DNA of 64,000 bases from Phytoseiulus persimilis (taxonomy: Eukaryota > Arthropoda > Arachnida > Mesostigmata > Phytoseiidae). The stretch covers positions 806,001 through 870,000 of the forward strand of contig CM075102.1 in NCBI GenBank assembly GCA_037576195.1, written 5' to 3'. The position numbers were made by a program, and so were the translations under genes. A model generated the notes under the pieces. That model saw only the letters and a list, made by a program, of their open reading frames with translations, did no database searches and had not been told where the DNA came from. This document shows positions 22,998-34,364 of this stretch, piece after piece (the stretch's first letter is position 1; the number at the start of each line of letters is the position of its first letter).

Positions 22998-25900
22998 GGA
23001 ATGGAACAAGCGGCTTCAGTAGCAGCAGCCGCAACAGCAGTCGTCGCCGTCGGCGCAGACAAAGACGCAAGAAATTCGACAACAAAACGAAAATCTGCCT
23101 CTCGGGACCTCGGACTCGTCTCCGACTGCTGCTGTCAAGAGGCCAACGAAAATCACTGATTTCTGGTACGTTCGAAGTACTTGGTCGAAGTGTCTCTGAA
23201 CTTCTCTGTGTCTCTGAGCATGAATGCAATGTGTGTATCAGGTGATGCTACTTCATGGTGGTCGGGCCCTGAGATGTCATAGCTTGCACTCCTGGCCCAG
23301 GACAACAGATCGGCTCGGCGAACTGATGTTACCGAGAGTTCGGAAACTGGTGGGGTTCGGGCGAGGTGTGTACCATGCTCAGAGCTTTACGGTTTCGTTT
23401 GAAGGAGCACATTTCCGTCTGTGTGAGCGAGGAGAATCAACGCTCGCTGACTCGCTTGCTTAGGCAAGCTGCCGAGCAAGAGCAGGTTTGATCGAAGCTA
23501 CAAGCGGGACTCGCGGTCGTTAATGCGGGCGAGAGAACATGTGGTACGGAGACGTTCGTATGGATCCAGCCAGATCGCGGTGCATTTCGCAAGCAGAAGT
23601 GTCCGATCGTCGATGGGAGAAAGAGTACCACTCCGAGCCATCTTTGGGCAGCCTCCCCAACTGCTTACCGCTTCGGACGGCATGCGGCAGAAACCTTCGT
23701 CGATTCGGAAGTCATACGCACCCTATCATTGCCGTACGACTGTCTCGTTCTGCCTCGTGGTCGGAAGTCAGAAATAGATGTGTATTCATCGCACGTCAGG
23801 CTGATCTTCAGTGGTTGACGTGCTGCTAACAATACCCAGCACGGGTGCGACTGAAGTCCACCAGTGGTCGAGGTCTCTTCTTCTGCGCAGAGATTCATCA
23901 GGCTCACTCCCGAGCTCAGAACCAAGGGCTAGGCGCGATAGTCCGTGAACTCTTGTTCCCTACATCAGATCATGCCCCTGACACAAGTGCGTGGATTAGC
24001 ACGGCGGACCTGTTTTCACATTTTGCCTACTTGCCTCTCCCCAGGAAACCCCCCGTCGTCGCTGCTTCGACGAACGGAACCTCAGAAGAGCAGGAGAAGC
24101 TTCTCAATCAGAAAACAGTGAGCAAGTCCCGTGTTCCGACAGGACGAACACTGACGCCAGCACTACCCATGCAATCAAGGTATTATATCGAAATCGCAAG
24201 GATTCCGAACGCTGTTAGGCATCAGACTCGTCTTTTCCGGGATCCGTACGGTGCGACGTTCCCGCCGTCACCTGATTATTGTTTTCACTGTTTCAGTCAA
24301 CGAAAGACTCAGCGAAAGAACTGAATGAGTGCCGAGGGGCTCCTACGAGTCCAACTGGGGAACCTCAGAGAAACGCGTTCGTACCGCTGAAGCAGCGTCT
24401 GGCCGACGGCCGGGACAGGAATATGCACGTCGAGTCCAACGAGACCAACGGAAATGACAACGGTAAGCTCTAATCATCCGGAGGCGAATGCAGACGTGCC
24501 TGCAGATGATTCCAGGTATGTTCCGAGACTCTATGTAGAATTCGCGCTCGGAGCCGCCGAGGAACTGATTTGCGTTTCTTACAGATGATGTTGTGGTGGT
24601 GTCGGAGAGCCCCGCCAAATCGCCTCGGAAATCTCAACGCAACACGCCGGCGAAGGTCTTACAAAGAATTACGACAAGAATTTGTACGAGGACAAAAAGT
24701 CCACCAAGGAAGAAATCGGAGTTTTGAGAAGTTCAGGGAATTTTTCAAGAATACGGCGGAACGCTCGAGGGAGCCGAAGTTCACAGAAAAGGCAAGAGTC
24801 CGAACGAATCCAGGAGAGCATCTTGAGCTTGAACGGTTTCAAGAACGTTTATCAACAGACAGCTCCAGCTCCACGACTCCGAAGCGGCGGGGTCGGCCGC
24901 CACGCAGTGAAGAGGAAAGAGAGGCTCGCAAGCTCGATATAAAGAAGAAATCAGCGAGAAAACTCAAAGAGAAGCGGAAACTCGAAAGAGAAGCCAAACA
25001 GAAAGAGAGGATTCTCGATGATGATCTTTTTCTCTCGAATCTCATACATCTCCCCACCTTCACTGAGAATCGAAATGCAGCATTCCAAGGAAAGGCCTCG
25101 GAGAGTTCTTCTGTATCCTCGAATTCATGATGCATTCTCCAAGGAGCTATGCGTGAAGGATTACTTTTCTCAGGGAATCTCGTTCGATATTCTCGAGCGG
25201 GCTTTCACAGAAAACGATGCTCTGGGACTCCTCGTGAACGTGTTTCCAAATACTCATTCAGCCGACTCGTGAAGCTCCAACAAACCGATTGGACGGTCGA
25301 CTACACACCTCAGTACGTGCTGAGGGAATGTCCGTGATATATGACATCGTGAACACACACTCCGTCAGAACAAATCCCCTTATCTCTCGGCCTGAGCTGA
25401 TTCCTTGACCCGAGCGCATCTGATGCTATGCATAATCTGTTCCAGGAATGAAGGAAGACGACATGTACACAAAGATGGCCGCTTTCAGGAGCAGGCGGCG
25501 CCATATCTGGACGGGAGTTCCGCGACACCATACGGCTTCATGTTCTACAACGTTCCTCTCGACTTCCTTCAACGTACAGTGACGTTGTTCGTTACCACCT
25601 CAAGGTGAGTGCGGCCGTCGGGTGTTCTGAGGCCGAGAATCACGTCCCCATTCCCTCCGATAAGGCAGCGGTCAACCGAACTCTGCCTCGAACGATCCTC
25701 ATTAATAGGCGATACATCAACCTTCCAGGCTAGTGGAGCGCCGGGAATCGATCTGAAGGACAGAATTCATTGCCATCAAGGTTTCACCAACCGAAAGAGG
25801 ATCCAGGGCTGTTATTCGTGATGAAGCATCCCGAGATCATGGAGAAACTAGAAAAAAATTGCGTGGCCCAGCCTCGATGTTCTTGAAAAGATGAAGGTAA

Positions 25901-28900
25901 ATCACCGTAGGGAGCTTTCCTCCGTTTCGTTATTGCATCGTCCTCATTCTATGACGGTTCCTGGGCCACTTGGAGCCTGTGTCGGAACGAACCGTTCCGC
26001 GAAAAACTCCTCATTACCCCCGTTTCCCAGATCGTGCGCTGCCTCATCGATCAATTGTTGACCTTCGAACTATTCCGAGACACCATCGAAAGACGGGCTC
26101 GAGAAATGCGTGGAGCTCAAAATTCAACTGAAAAAGCTCTTGTGGCGGAAGAAACTACTCGATGACGAAGAGAAGGCATTTAAACGCGATAGAGATGAAG
26201 AGGCAGCGGCGGCGACAGCGGCAGCGCCGGCGGTCGTCGACACCTGGGAACGAGGGACGAGAAGAAACGGAGGAATTGGAGATACGTCCTCCCTGAAAAT
26301 GCCCCGTGACGAATTGGAGAGGCGAATCGAGCAGACTGAAGATGAAATTGGAAAAGTCTGGTACCGTTTCGGCCTGTCGAACCTCGGTGAAGACAGAGCG
26401 CATCGGATTTACAGCGTTCTGCATTCGGTGCCGGCTATAGTGGTGGAAGTGATGCACTGCGTGGAAGCGCCGTGCATTGAAGGTGAGTGAGCTTCGGACG
26501 GGGTCCGAGAATTCGTTCGAGAGTTAGGAATCATCTCAGCTCTATCGTTTTCCTAATTCGTCGCTCTCAATCGCCCTGCAGGCGGCACCCCCGGAGAACG
26601 ACGTGGAAATGAAGTCAGAAGAACCGGATCCCAACACACTACCGACGGACGCCCACCTGGTCTGCAGCGGATCCATGGCGAGCTGCGCGGTCCACAGGGA
26701 GAAGGAGTCGCTGTATTTATTTATTATCGTCGCAGGAGCAATCTCGATAGTTTATTGGAAGCGTTGGCAACCAAAGGCGTCCGTGAAAGTGTCCTGAGGG
26801 AGACAATAGTGAACGAATTTGAGTACTTGAAGACTGTCCTCAAGAAGACTCCCCATATCAAAGTGAGACACTCCTACCGCCACAAACGATGCTCTCATGC
26901 CGGTCCTCCTTTCCGCGTAAGACTCGGTCTCAAGTCGTTCCTTTTCTCCAGGCTGAATCGCACATTGAGTTGAAGCCGTTCGACGAAGATACCCATCCGA
27001 AGCATTCAAGTGTCTCAAACGTGTTCGGTTTGAGACCCAACCTCGCCCTGAACCTGACATTCAGAGAGCTCCTGCTCGACAGCGAAGAGAAGAGCCGTCC
27101 AAGCCGTCCCTCGGAGGCTTCAAGAGACGATGAGTCGCAGGATGCCGTGGCGAGCGGAGCTTAGAGGAGCCACTCCTAAAACTCCAAGATCTCCAAACCA
27201 GAACTGGCGAATCAGGTGTAACCCTGAGAGCGAAGACTCCAGCAGAGCTCGAACTCCTCATACCGAAACTCAGCGAGTTTGTGAAAACGATTCCGGTCAA
27301 AATTCTTGAAAGCGCCGCTTGGAGATCAAGGCTCGTCCGCTACGAAACAAGTTGGACAACTGGGCGCGCAGCACTCCCGTTCTGCCGGAACTTCAGTCAA
27401 CTGTGTTCCTCTTCTACTCGTCGCTAGAGAGCTCGATCGGTGGCAAAGGCTTGACCATGCTCGCTGCAAGGTCTGCAGAGGGAAAGCAACTGTGAGTTAC
27501 AAGTTCGATACACGAAGCGTTCCGTGTGTCAGAACATGTTTTCGATCCCGATTATGCAAAGGTCTCGTCTTGGTGACAGCTGAGCTTACCATTGGTCTCT
27601 TGTCCGCAGCCTGAGAGGATGATTCGATGCGAAACATGTGATTTAGTTTTTCACCTACCTTGCATCAAGCCCGCGCCTGCGAGAGATACCGCGCGGCGAG
27701 TGGTTCTGTAAGGTTGCTCGCCGGATGCAGCTCCGGAGGTCGCCCAAGAAAAAGTTCAAGGTCCACCAAAACCGAAGACGACGACTCTACTCTGGTCGAA
27801 GTGAGTATTGTGCTCGTGAGACTGAGCGGATGAGCAACGGAGATATTCGACGAGGGCGACGAGTCGCGAAAAAGAAAGGAGAAGAAAGAAAATAGAACGA
27901 AAGCGACTACATTGGCTGAATCGATTCCGGAAGCTGGAAAGCTGCCCGCCCGCGGAAGTGGATTGATGTTTTGTGCTCTTATCAGGTGTTCCTGAAAGCA
28001 ATGATTTCTGTGAGGTCTGTTGAACGACGAGCAGCTGATCAGGTTGCGGCTTCGTGTCCGAGATCATTCCACTTGATCTGTATCCAAATGAGCGAGCGCC
28101 CCGTAGGGGATTGGCGTTGCCGTGCTTGCACCGCAGGAGTGAAGAAGTACAAACAGGAGCTGAGAGAGCTGAAAAAACTCATCGAGGAGAAAGAAGCTTT
28201 CGAGGCGAAAGACAACATGAGGACGATTTCTCTATCAATCAATGCCTGAAGTGTGGAAGAACTCCTCAGTCGCGGTCACATCGAATGCATCGGCTGCGGC
28301 AGAAAGTATCATTTAGCTTGCGCTGACCTAACTAAGAGGCCTAAGGGCGAATGGTACTGTAAGAAACGCTGTGAACCTGGTTATGTTTCTCTGAATCAAA
28401 ACGCTGAACGATGAGAGCGATGACGAAGCTTCGGACGACGAAGAACCCGAAGTTGAAGTGGAGCACGAGGAGGTTGATATCGACGGATTCGACTACAAAG
28501 CTTGCTGTGACATCCTCGACGTTCTGAAGAGATCCGATCACGCCTGGCCCTTCCTTGTCCCTGTGAGCAAGAAGGACGCGCCCGACTACTTGAAAATTAT
28601 CAAAAAGCCGATGGACTTTGGAACCATCCAATCGAAGCTGAACGACATGAAATACACGGTACGCGGAGAAAGAATATTCCTGACTCGCATGGTTGGAGAC
28701 ACGATGCGACTCCACTTTCACTTTGAATCGAAAGTACACACAATGACCAGCCAAGTATGGAGTCTACGGGTATTCTAACGTTGCCGATTGGGAATTTCAG
28801 ACCAATAAGGCGTTTGTCAACGACGTGCTGCAGGTGTTTATCAATTGTGAGGCTTACAACCTGGAAGAAGCGGAAGTCTATACAAGGAAGGCAAAACGAC

Positions 28901-29930
28901 TTCTCGGAATTTTCATGGGCTTGCTCGATAACTATTCGATGTCCTCGTTGCTTAACCCTCAAGAGTTCAGATGGCTCGAGGAAGTCATCAGGAGCAAATG
29001 CACCAAATGTCGGATGGATTTCCCATACGGCATAAAGAAGGTTCGCCCCTTTCTTCGAAGCTCCTTGCAAAGTTGTGATTATCTGCCTCAAACTAAGGTT
29101 CAGTCTTCTCTGCACAGGTTTGTTGTCGACTCTGTTATAACGACCCTCCATCTGAAGTGCGCAGGGCTGAGGATTTCCGTGGAGAAATGGTTGTGTCCGG
29201 CCTGTGTCGGCAAGGACCCGAAGCAGAACAAGGAAACGAAGAGGACAGTCAAATGAATACGAGCGAAGAAAATCTCGCGGATGATTTTGATCAGGCAGAC
29301 GTGAGTGGAGCAGAATCTTGATTTCTGAGAATCAGAGTGTGTGAAACGCCTTTACCCCTGCTCCCCGATGAGGAAATCCTCTCATTGAATGAATTCCGTG
29401 TTCTCCTCCCGAAGATTGAAGCCGCCATCGATGGATTCGATTACAAAGGATGCACGGAACTTCTCGATTCGCTACTGAAGGATGATCTTTCACTCCCATT
29501 CAGGAGGTGAGATTGAGAGATGAGGAACGGGAGTGTCCGTTTAAAATCTCCACCTTCCTCAGTAGTGTTTGCGACCCCGCACATCACAAGACCCCGCGGT
29601 GAGATCATTCCTTTCCTTCCAGGCCCGTGACGAAGAAAGAAGCTCCAGATTACTTCGATGTGATCGAAAATCCGATGGATTTGTCAACAATACAAAGCTC
29701 GCTGAACACATGGGATACAAACATGATAAGGCAGTCATCGAAGACATTCTCCTTATGTTCAGAAACTGTGAGCGTTACAACGACGAACGGAGTCACATAT
29801 ACGCAGGGGCCATGCAGTTCTGGAAACGACGTTGAATAAGATCACCGATTTAGGTTTTGGCTCATTGGTTGACCCTGCTAAAGTGCCTCAGTGGAACCCA
29901 CCAAAAAATTCCCGAAGATCATACCATTAG
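22998..29930 (+). CDS. BAZ1/ACF1-type chromatin remodelling subunit (frame-broken model)
   Basis: Exons with good splice signals and phase agreement are: one ending at 23165; 24045-24117; 24297-24462; one from 24585; one ending at 26482; 26582-26862; one from 26952; then the PHD/bromodomain part to the stop at 29928-29930. In order the product shows a PIP-like motif (KRPTKITDFW, before 23165) and a basic, charged linker with GRPPRSEEE (about 24890). A DDT-like region (GEFFCILEF, then SQGISFDILERAFTENDA, 25100-25230) follows. Next are WHIM-like blocks (about 26380-26460, HRIYSVLHSVPAIVVE; about 26730-26860, GVRESVLRETIVNEF; about 27000-27090, LALNLTFRELLLDSEE). This order matches BAZ1A/ACF1 and BAZ1B/WSTF, partners of ISWI ATPases that space nucleosomes. 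I found no WAC domain, and the start codon is unresolved: the ATG at 23001 is in a different frame from the DFW exon end. At least eight one-base frameshifts interrupt the frame, most at short homopolymers. It may be a real gene with sequence errors, or a pseudogene. Confidence 0.75.
23464..23645 (-). repeat. Inverted repeat pair, right copy
   Basis: Reverse complement of 21304-21488 with very high identity. It lies inside the first long intron of the BAZ1-like gene (23166-24044), so that intron contains a mobile-element-derived insertion. Confidence 0.85.
27420..29930 (+). other. PHD-PHD-PHD-bromo-PHD-bromo cassette of the BAZ1-like gene
   Basis: PHD1 spans an intron: HARCKVCRGKAT near 27455-27490, then MIRCETCDLVFHLPCIKP and GEWFCKV near 27615-27715. 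PHD2 has NDFCEVC, CPRSFHLICIQ and GDWRCRAC (27995-28130). PHD3 has QCLKCG, HIECIGCGRKYHLACADL and GEWYCKKRC (28235-28372). Bromodomain 1 is 28480-28658 joined to 28801-28960, with SKKDAPDYLKIIKKPMDFGT and FINCEAYN. PHD4 joins CTKCRMDFPYG (exon ends 29040) to VCCRLCYND and HLKC...WLCPAC (exon 29118-29300). Bromodomain 2 is the exon ending 29506 joined to 29623 onward, with KKEAPDYFDVIENPMDLST and MFRNCERYN. Both bromodomains are preceded by IDGFDYK(A/G)C, evidence of internal duplication. PHD fingers read histone tails and bromodomains read acetyl-lysine. Human BAZ1A has one PHD and one bromodomain, and fly ACF1 two and one. Confidence 0.8.
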
Positions 29931-29934
29931 TACA

Positions 29935-32390
29935 ACAACCCTATCACTCACTATCTCGTAGTAGAATTATATACAGGGCAGCAGCAGAAAAAACAATAGG
30001 AAGTGGAGTATTGGCGCAGCGAATGATATTTTCAAGGCACAATCTCGAAAAACGACCGATATTGATGTTACAAACCTGCCTGAAATGCCCTAGAGAGCGC
30101 CTCAAGTCCTCACCCACTGCGGATTCTTTCAATTTGTAGGATTTCCTGAAGTTGTTTCCTTCCTTGAACTGTTTTTTTTGAGAATCGAACATTTGTCAGA
30201 AGTTATGATACGATGTTTATAATGGAATTCTTATCCCCGATGACGTAAGTTCTCTTCGAAGCCTCACCAATTTGTCCGATGAGAGGCAGCTAGATTTATA
30301 CTCGGTCATATTCACTGTAAACACTCTAATTTTAATCTATTGTTTCGAATATACAAGGTGCTGCTTGCACCAAAAAGTGTGACGAGATGATCCCATCATA
30401 TTTTTGATGATGTTGAAAATGATATTCATGGAAATTCTGCCTCGAAACATTTAGACAGGAAAAACCGAGGTTTCAGCGTATCGATGATATATTGACGCTG
30501 TAGTTTGGAACGTTGTATATGATTGAGCTAATCATCCTGATTGCTTTCTACTTTCCCTCAAATCCAGCGGGGTCTCCTACATTCTGAGCCTGTGTTCTCT
30601 CATATTTAGTGATGATGACAGAAAAACGGAGAAAATTCCAAACTTTGGTCAAACGCTGAGATAGTCGTACGCTATTGAGACGAGTCAAGTTCTGTGCCGT
30701 CAGGATATTGCGGAAGAAACTGAGACAAAGTTGATTATATGAATAAAATGGAAGATAAGCTCAGAAGTTCCGCGAGGCGATATTCTCACCCTTGGGTATA
30801 CTGCATTCAAAGTCATCTAGTCACCTCAACATGAGCCATGATACCATGAAACTACAGTGGCCGGCTCGCTCAGATTTCGACTAGATCCCTCACGATTTCG
30901 TCTGCGGTTGCCGCGTGAAAGAGTTGCAGAAGCTTCAGACAGGTTCGTTCACCTCTCCCCGAGCTCGATACTCAGCCCAATCAAGATGTCACTGTGTGGA
31001 CTTGGCTAATCGCTCGTCACTTATTCGCGGGCTGCTTCAGATCACCATTAACGGACCCTGCCTTGCGCATGCTCATGAGTTATCTTGTTCGAGCCGGGTA
31101 ATCTTGTCATCCGTGTAACCTACCTCCTTCTTCTAATCTTCATCCTCATGCGAGAAAACGTGGAGCAAGCTCAACAACGGGGATTCATGCGGACCATGGA
31201 CTCTAGACAAGTCCGCGCAGACTCCTATCTTTCACTCGTGTCGCGTTCTCAGTGATGACGACCCTGACGTTTCACGCATGTCGTGAAAATTCAAGCCAAG
31301 GCGGATAGTGGGAGATAACGAATATCGGTCAAAGGGATTCCTGGTGGTTCTAGCGCTGATAATATCTTTCTTCGGATTTTCGCATATGGGTCTGCGCAGA
31401 GTAGAGAGTTCTACGACCGCCGAGAGCACAATCTTGTTATGTCCAGGGAACGATACTGACATAATGCCTCGGAGGGATAACGAGGTGGGAAATGAGGAGT
31501 AGTTTGTTTTATTGAGGTCGCCTTCGATATTCCTCAACGGGCGCTTCGTTCCACATAGTCCATCACAGAACACGACAAATCTATGTCTGCATTCCGAGGA
31601 GTTCAGAGACGAAGAGTCCTGTGCTTTGGAAACTCCGCCGACGGTCCCTACAAACGTTCTCTACTCACCAAGGAGCCATACACGACGTTTCTGGTCAAGA
31701 TTGGAATTTTTCACAAGCTCACTGGAGCATTTCGGCGAGTGCGTCGCCGCCCCTCCCTCTCCCCTAGGATAGGGGGGTTCAGCTCATGAAATATCATGGA
31801 TAGAGCGCTGCAAGAAGACCAGCACAAGAGAGAGGATTGAGCATGGCAAGTCTACCTGCGCATGAGAGTTATTCGATGAATGGTCGGAGAAGATTCGAAT
31901 CGCCTCGCCGGCCCGAAAGTATCCGATGAACTCATCAACCAGTCCGGATTTCAAACTTGGAGTTACGGATAGAGAGCTCTCCTTGAGAGAAACTTGGCGC
32001 AGCTGAGAGAGCCGCCAGTTACGCATGCACGAAAGGCTCTCGACGGTTTAATCCAAAACATCGGTGCATTTATTGGCTGATAACAAATTAATTCCGATCG
32101 ATGACATACGAGAATGAACAAACTTCAAACAATAGCAACACTCAATGAAAAAAAGACCAACGACATAGTTCCAGATCATCCAGTGTTCCCAGAGGAGCGC
32201 ATCCAGCAGTATATATTATAATGTGAGATTGCTGTTCTGTGAAAGTTGTCGTATCCATTTTATCACACGGTCAGATGAACTCATTGCGATCCGTTAACTC
32301 GCTCTGCTCCTCGTTTGTAAGTTGCGAAGTTCACCCTTGTTTCAGGACGATATCTGTGCCTCGGAATCGGAGAGAACGCCTTTCTGGAAA
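29935..32390. other. Intergenic stretch, no supported gene
   Basis: AT-richer sequence with no recognisable exon. A 64-codon frame at 31308-31502 begins with GTG, not ATG, and has one hydrophobic stretch; I do not accept it as a gene. Confidence 0.4.
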
Positions 32391-32401
32391 TCTTCCCACA
32401 C

Positions 32402-33682
32402 TTACATCATGCACTCTTTGAATTTCGTTTCTAAGTGATAATTTATTGGTGCAGCTATTGCTTCGCAGCAAAGCGTTTTGCGGGCTTTTTCGAAAGCGCT
32501 CAGAATGTCTCCAAAAACTTTTTCTGACTTTTGAGAAGCGTCGATCTGTGAGTGGATGCCGTGCTTCTGATAGTAGTTGATAAGCGGAGAGGTCTTTTTA
32601 TGGTACGATTCCAATCTCGTTTTCAGAGCGTCCACGTTGTCATCCGACCGCCGAATCAAAGGTTCCCCCGTAATATCATCCTTCATCGACATCTAAGACG
32701 AAACATCTCCGGTTAGTCGATCCATTGAATCCTGGGGAGGTCTCTCAAGTACTTCTGTGAGATTTCGTCAGAGTGCAACGACGTGGATGACCGCCAATTC
32801 GTCACGTTCCAGGTACCGATATCATGAGAACAGCGCAACACGTCATGTTCACGCTATCAGAAAATGATGACTATGCTGAGTTAGAGCCTTCGAGAGAGGC
32901 TCAATACACCATTGCGCAGGTTCGAGCGTTGCGTGCGACATCGAATGAAGACCACCACGAGGCATGGATTTGCGGCATCGGAGAAAGTAACGGGGGAGGT
33001 CCCGAGCCGCCGACACAGATGCAAAGTCAATAGTGCAATCTGGTCGTTGGTCCTAACACCGAGATGAATGCTTGGACTTAAGGTAAGCACCGACGCTATC
33101 GCTGCTGCGCGCAGGCATCGGGCAGAAAACGTCACACGATAAGAGGAAGAGGAAGAAATAGAGAGTGCGGGAACTGACCTTGGGAGGTGCAAACTCTTCA
33201 TGATAGCTGCGCCCACTCGCTGGATGCACCAGACGACCGGTGATTCTCCTGACGAGAAGGTTGTCATCTATGTTAAAATTTATCACGGAATCCAGTCGGG
33301 TTTTCCGTTTCTCCAAGAGCTCGTCGAGCTTCTGGGCCTGAACAACCGTTCGAGGGAACCCGTCGAGAAGGAAGCCATTGAGACACTCAGGCCGGTCCAA
33401 GTTTTTCTCGATCATGGAAACAACCAAGGTGTCATCGACAAGTTTCCCCTCGGACATGATCTGCTTCAACGTCTGGCCCAACTCGGAGCCCGAAGCAACT
33501 TCGGCCCGCAACAAGTCTCCGGTGGACAGATGGCACACATTGTACTCATCCTTCAGTTTGGGAGCCTGAGTGCCCTTGCCGGAGCCCGGAGGTCCTATCA
33601 GCACAGCGTTGATCCCTCTTTTGTACTGCTCATGAGGCTCGAACGAGTTGGCGTATAACACTTCAGATGCGTTCGGTGACAT
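32402..33682 (-). CDS. AK2: Adenylate kinase 2 (mitochondrial intermembrane type)
   Basis: Two exons, 33682-33180 (33179 is the last base of the AAG codon before GTCAGT) and 32692-32402, joined in phase 0 across a 486-bp GT-AG intron. The product is 264 residues. I chose the ATG at 33682 ([10 protein letters not shown]), the first Met before the core; the upstream open frame begins only with GTG. Residues 30-38 are the P-loop GPPGSGKGT. They are followed by [20 protein letters not shown] (AMP site), [16 protein letters not shown], the lid ([20 protein letters not shown]) and, in exon 2, [15 protein letters not shown]. The enzyme interconverts ATP + AMP and 2 ADP. The long lid and the [11 protein letters not shown] motif identify the AK2 class, found in the mitochondrial intermembrane space. 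All expected catalytic motifs are present. Confidence 0.95.
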
Positions 33683-33734
33683 GACTGAAATCGACTCAAA
33701 TATTGCGGCCCGAAGCGCGGTCACACACACACAG

Positions 33735-34360
33735 AGCTCAAGCTGGAATCTGCTGCCGAACGCGACGAATCCACGCGCAGTGGAATCGACGGCGGCTAAG
33801 ACGACCGATGAGCGGCTGCTCCCTGTCCTCCTCCTCCTCCTCTCCGAAAGGCCGCTGTCGAAACAGCCAGAGCCGACTCAGGCCAGAGCTTCGCATAAGT
33901 TGCTCTCCTCGAGGAAACGATGGCCCCCCATCCGGACCTGGGCCAAACTCCAGGGGTGATTACACCGGTGCTGTGCGCGGGTCGGCATCGACTGTAGCCC
34001 CTATCATCGCGGTAGGTTCCATCGACTCGCCTCGTAAAAGCGCGTGTTCGGTAAATCCTGACCCCGGTCTTCATTTAGCTCCTGCCTGCCAGCTGATCGC
34101 GGCTACTAACCGGCACACAGCGGCGCTTGACAATGCTGCCCTGGGTGACGAATAAACCGTACAATTCGATGTGGTTCTAGTTCTTAATGATGTTGTTCGA
34201 CTCTGGCTTGTACCCATGATTCCGGTGACGGTGCCTCGGGATCATTCTCAGGAATAGAGCCTCCCTCATCCTGACCACTCTCGGAGGGTGGTAGTCTCCT
34301 TGCTGGAAGCTAACTTGAAGCGGAATGACTCTCGCTCAGGACGAGCTCTAGTTCGCGGTG
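33735..34360. other. Intergenic region between divergent AK2 and STK19-like genes
   Basis: The two genes point away from each other, so this 0.65-kb gap should hold both promoters. The GC-rich part with a CTCCTCCTCCTCC run near 33827 lies just upstream of AK2. I see no TATA box I would defend. Confidence 0.4.
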
Positions 34361-34364
34361 AAGT

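Noticed and set aside
24463..24584. A possible 22-bp micro-exon in the BAZ1-like gene
   Set aside because: It has plausible AG and GT borders but would put a stop at the next junction. Direct joining of 24462 to 24585 keeps the frame.
31308..31502. 64-codon frame with a hydrophobic segment
   Set aside because: It starts with GTG, has no ATG in a sensible place and no splice partner.
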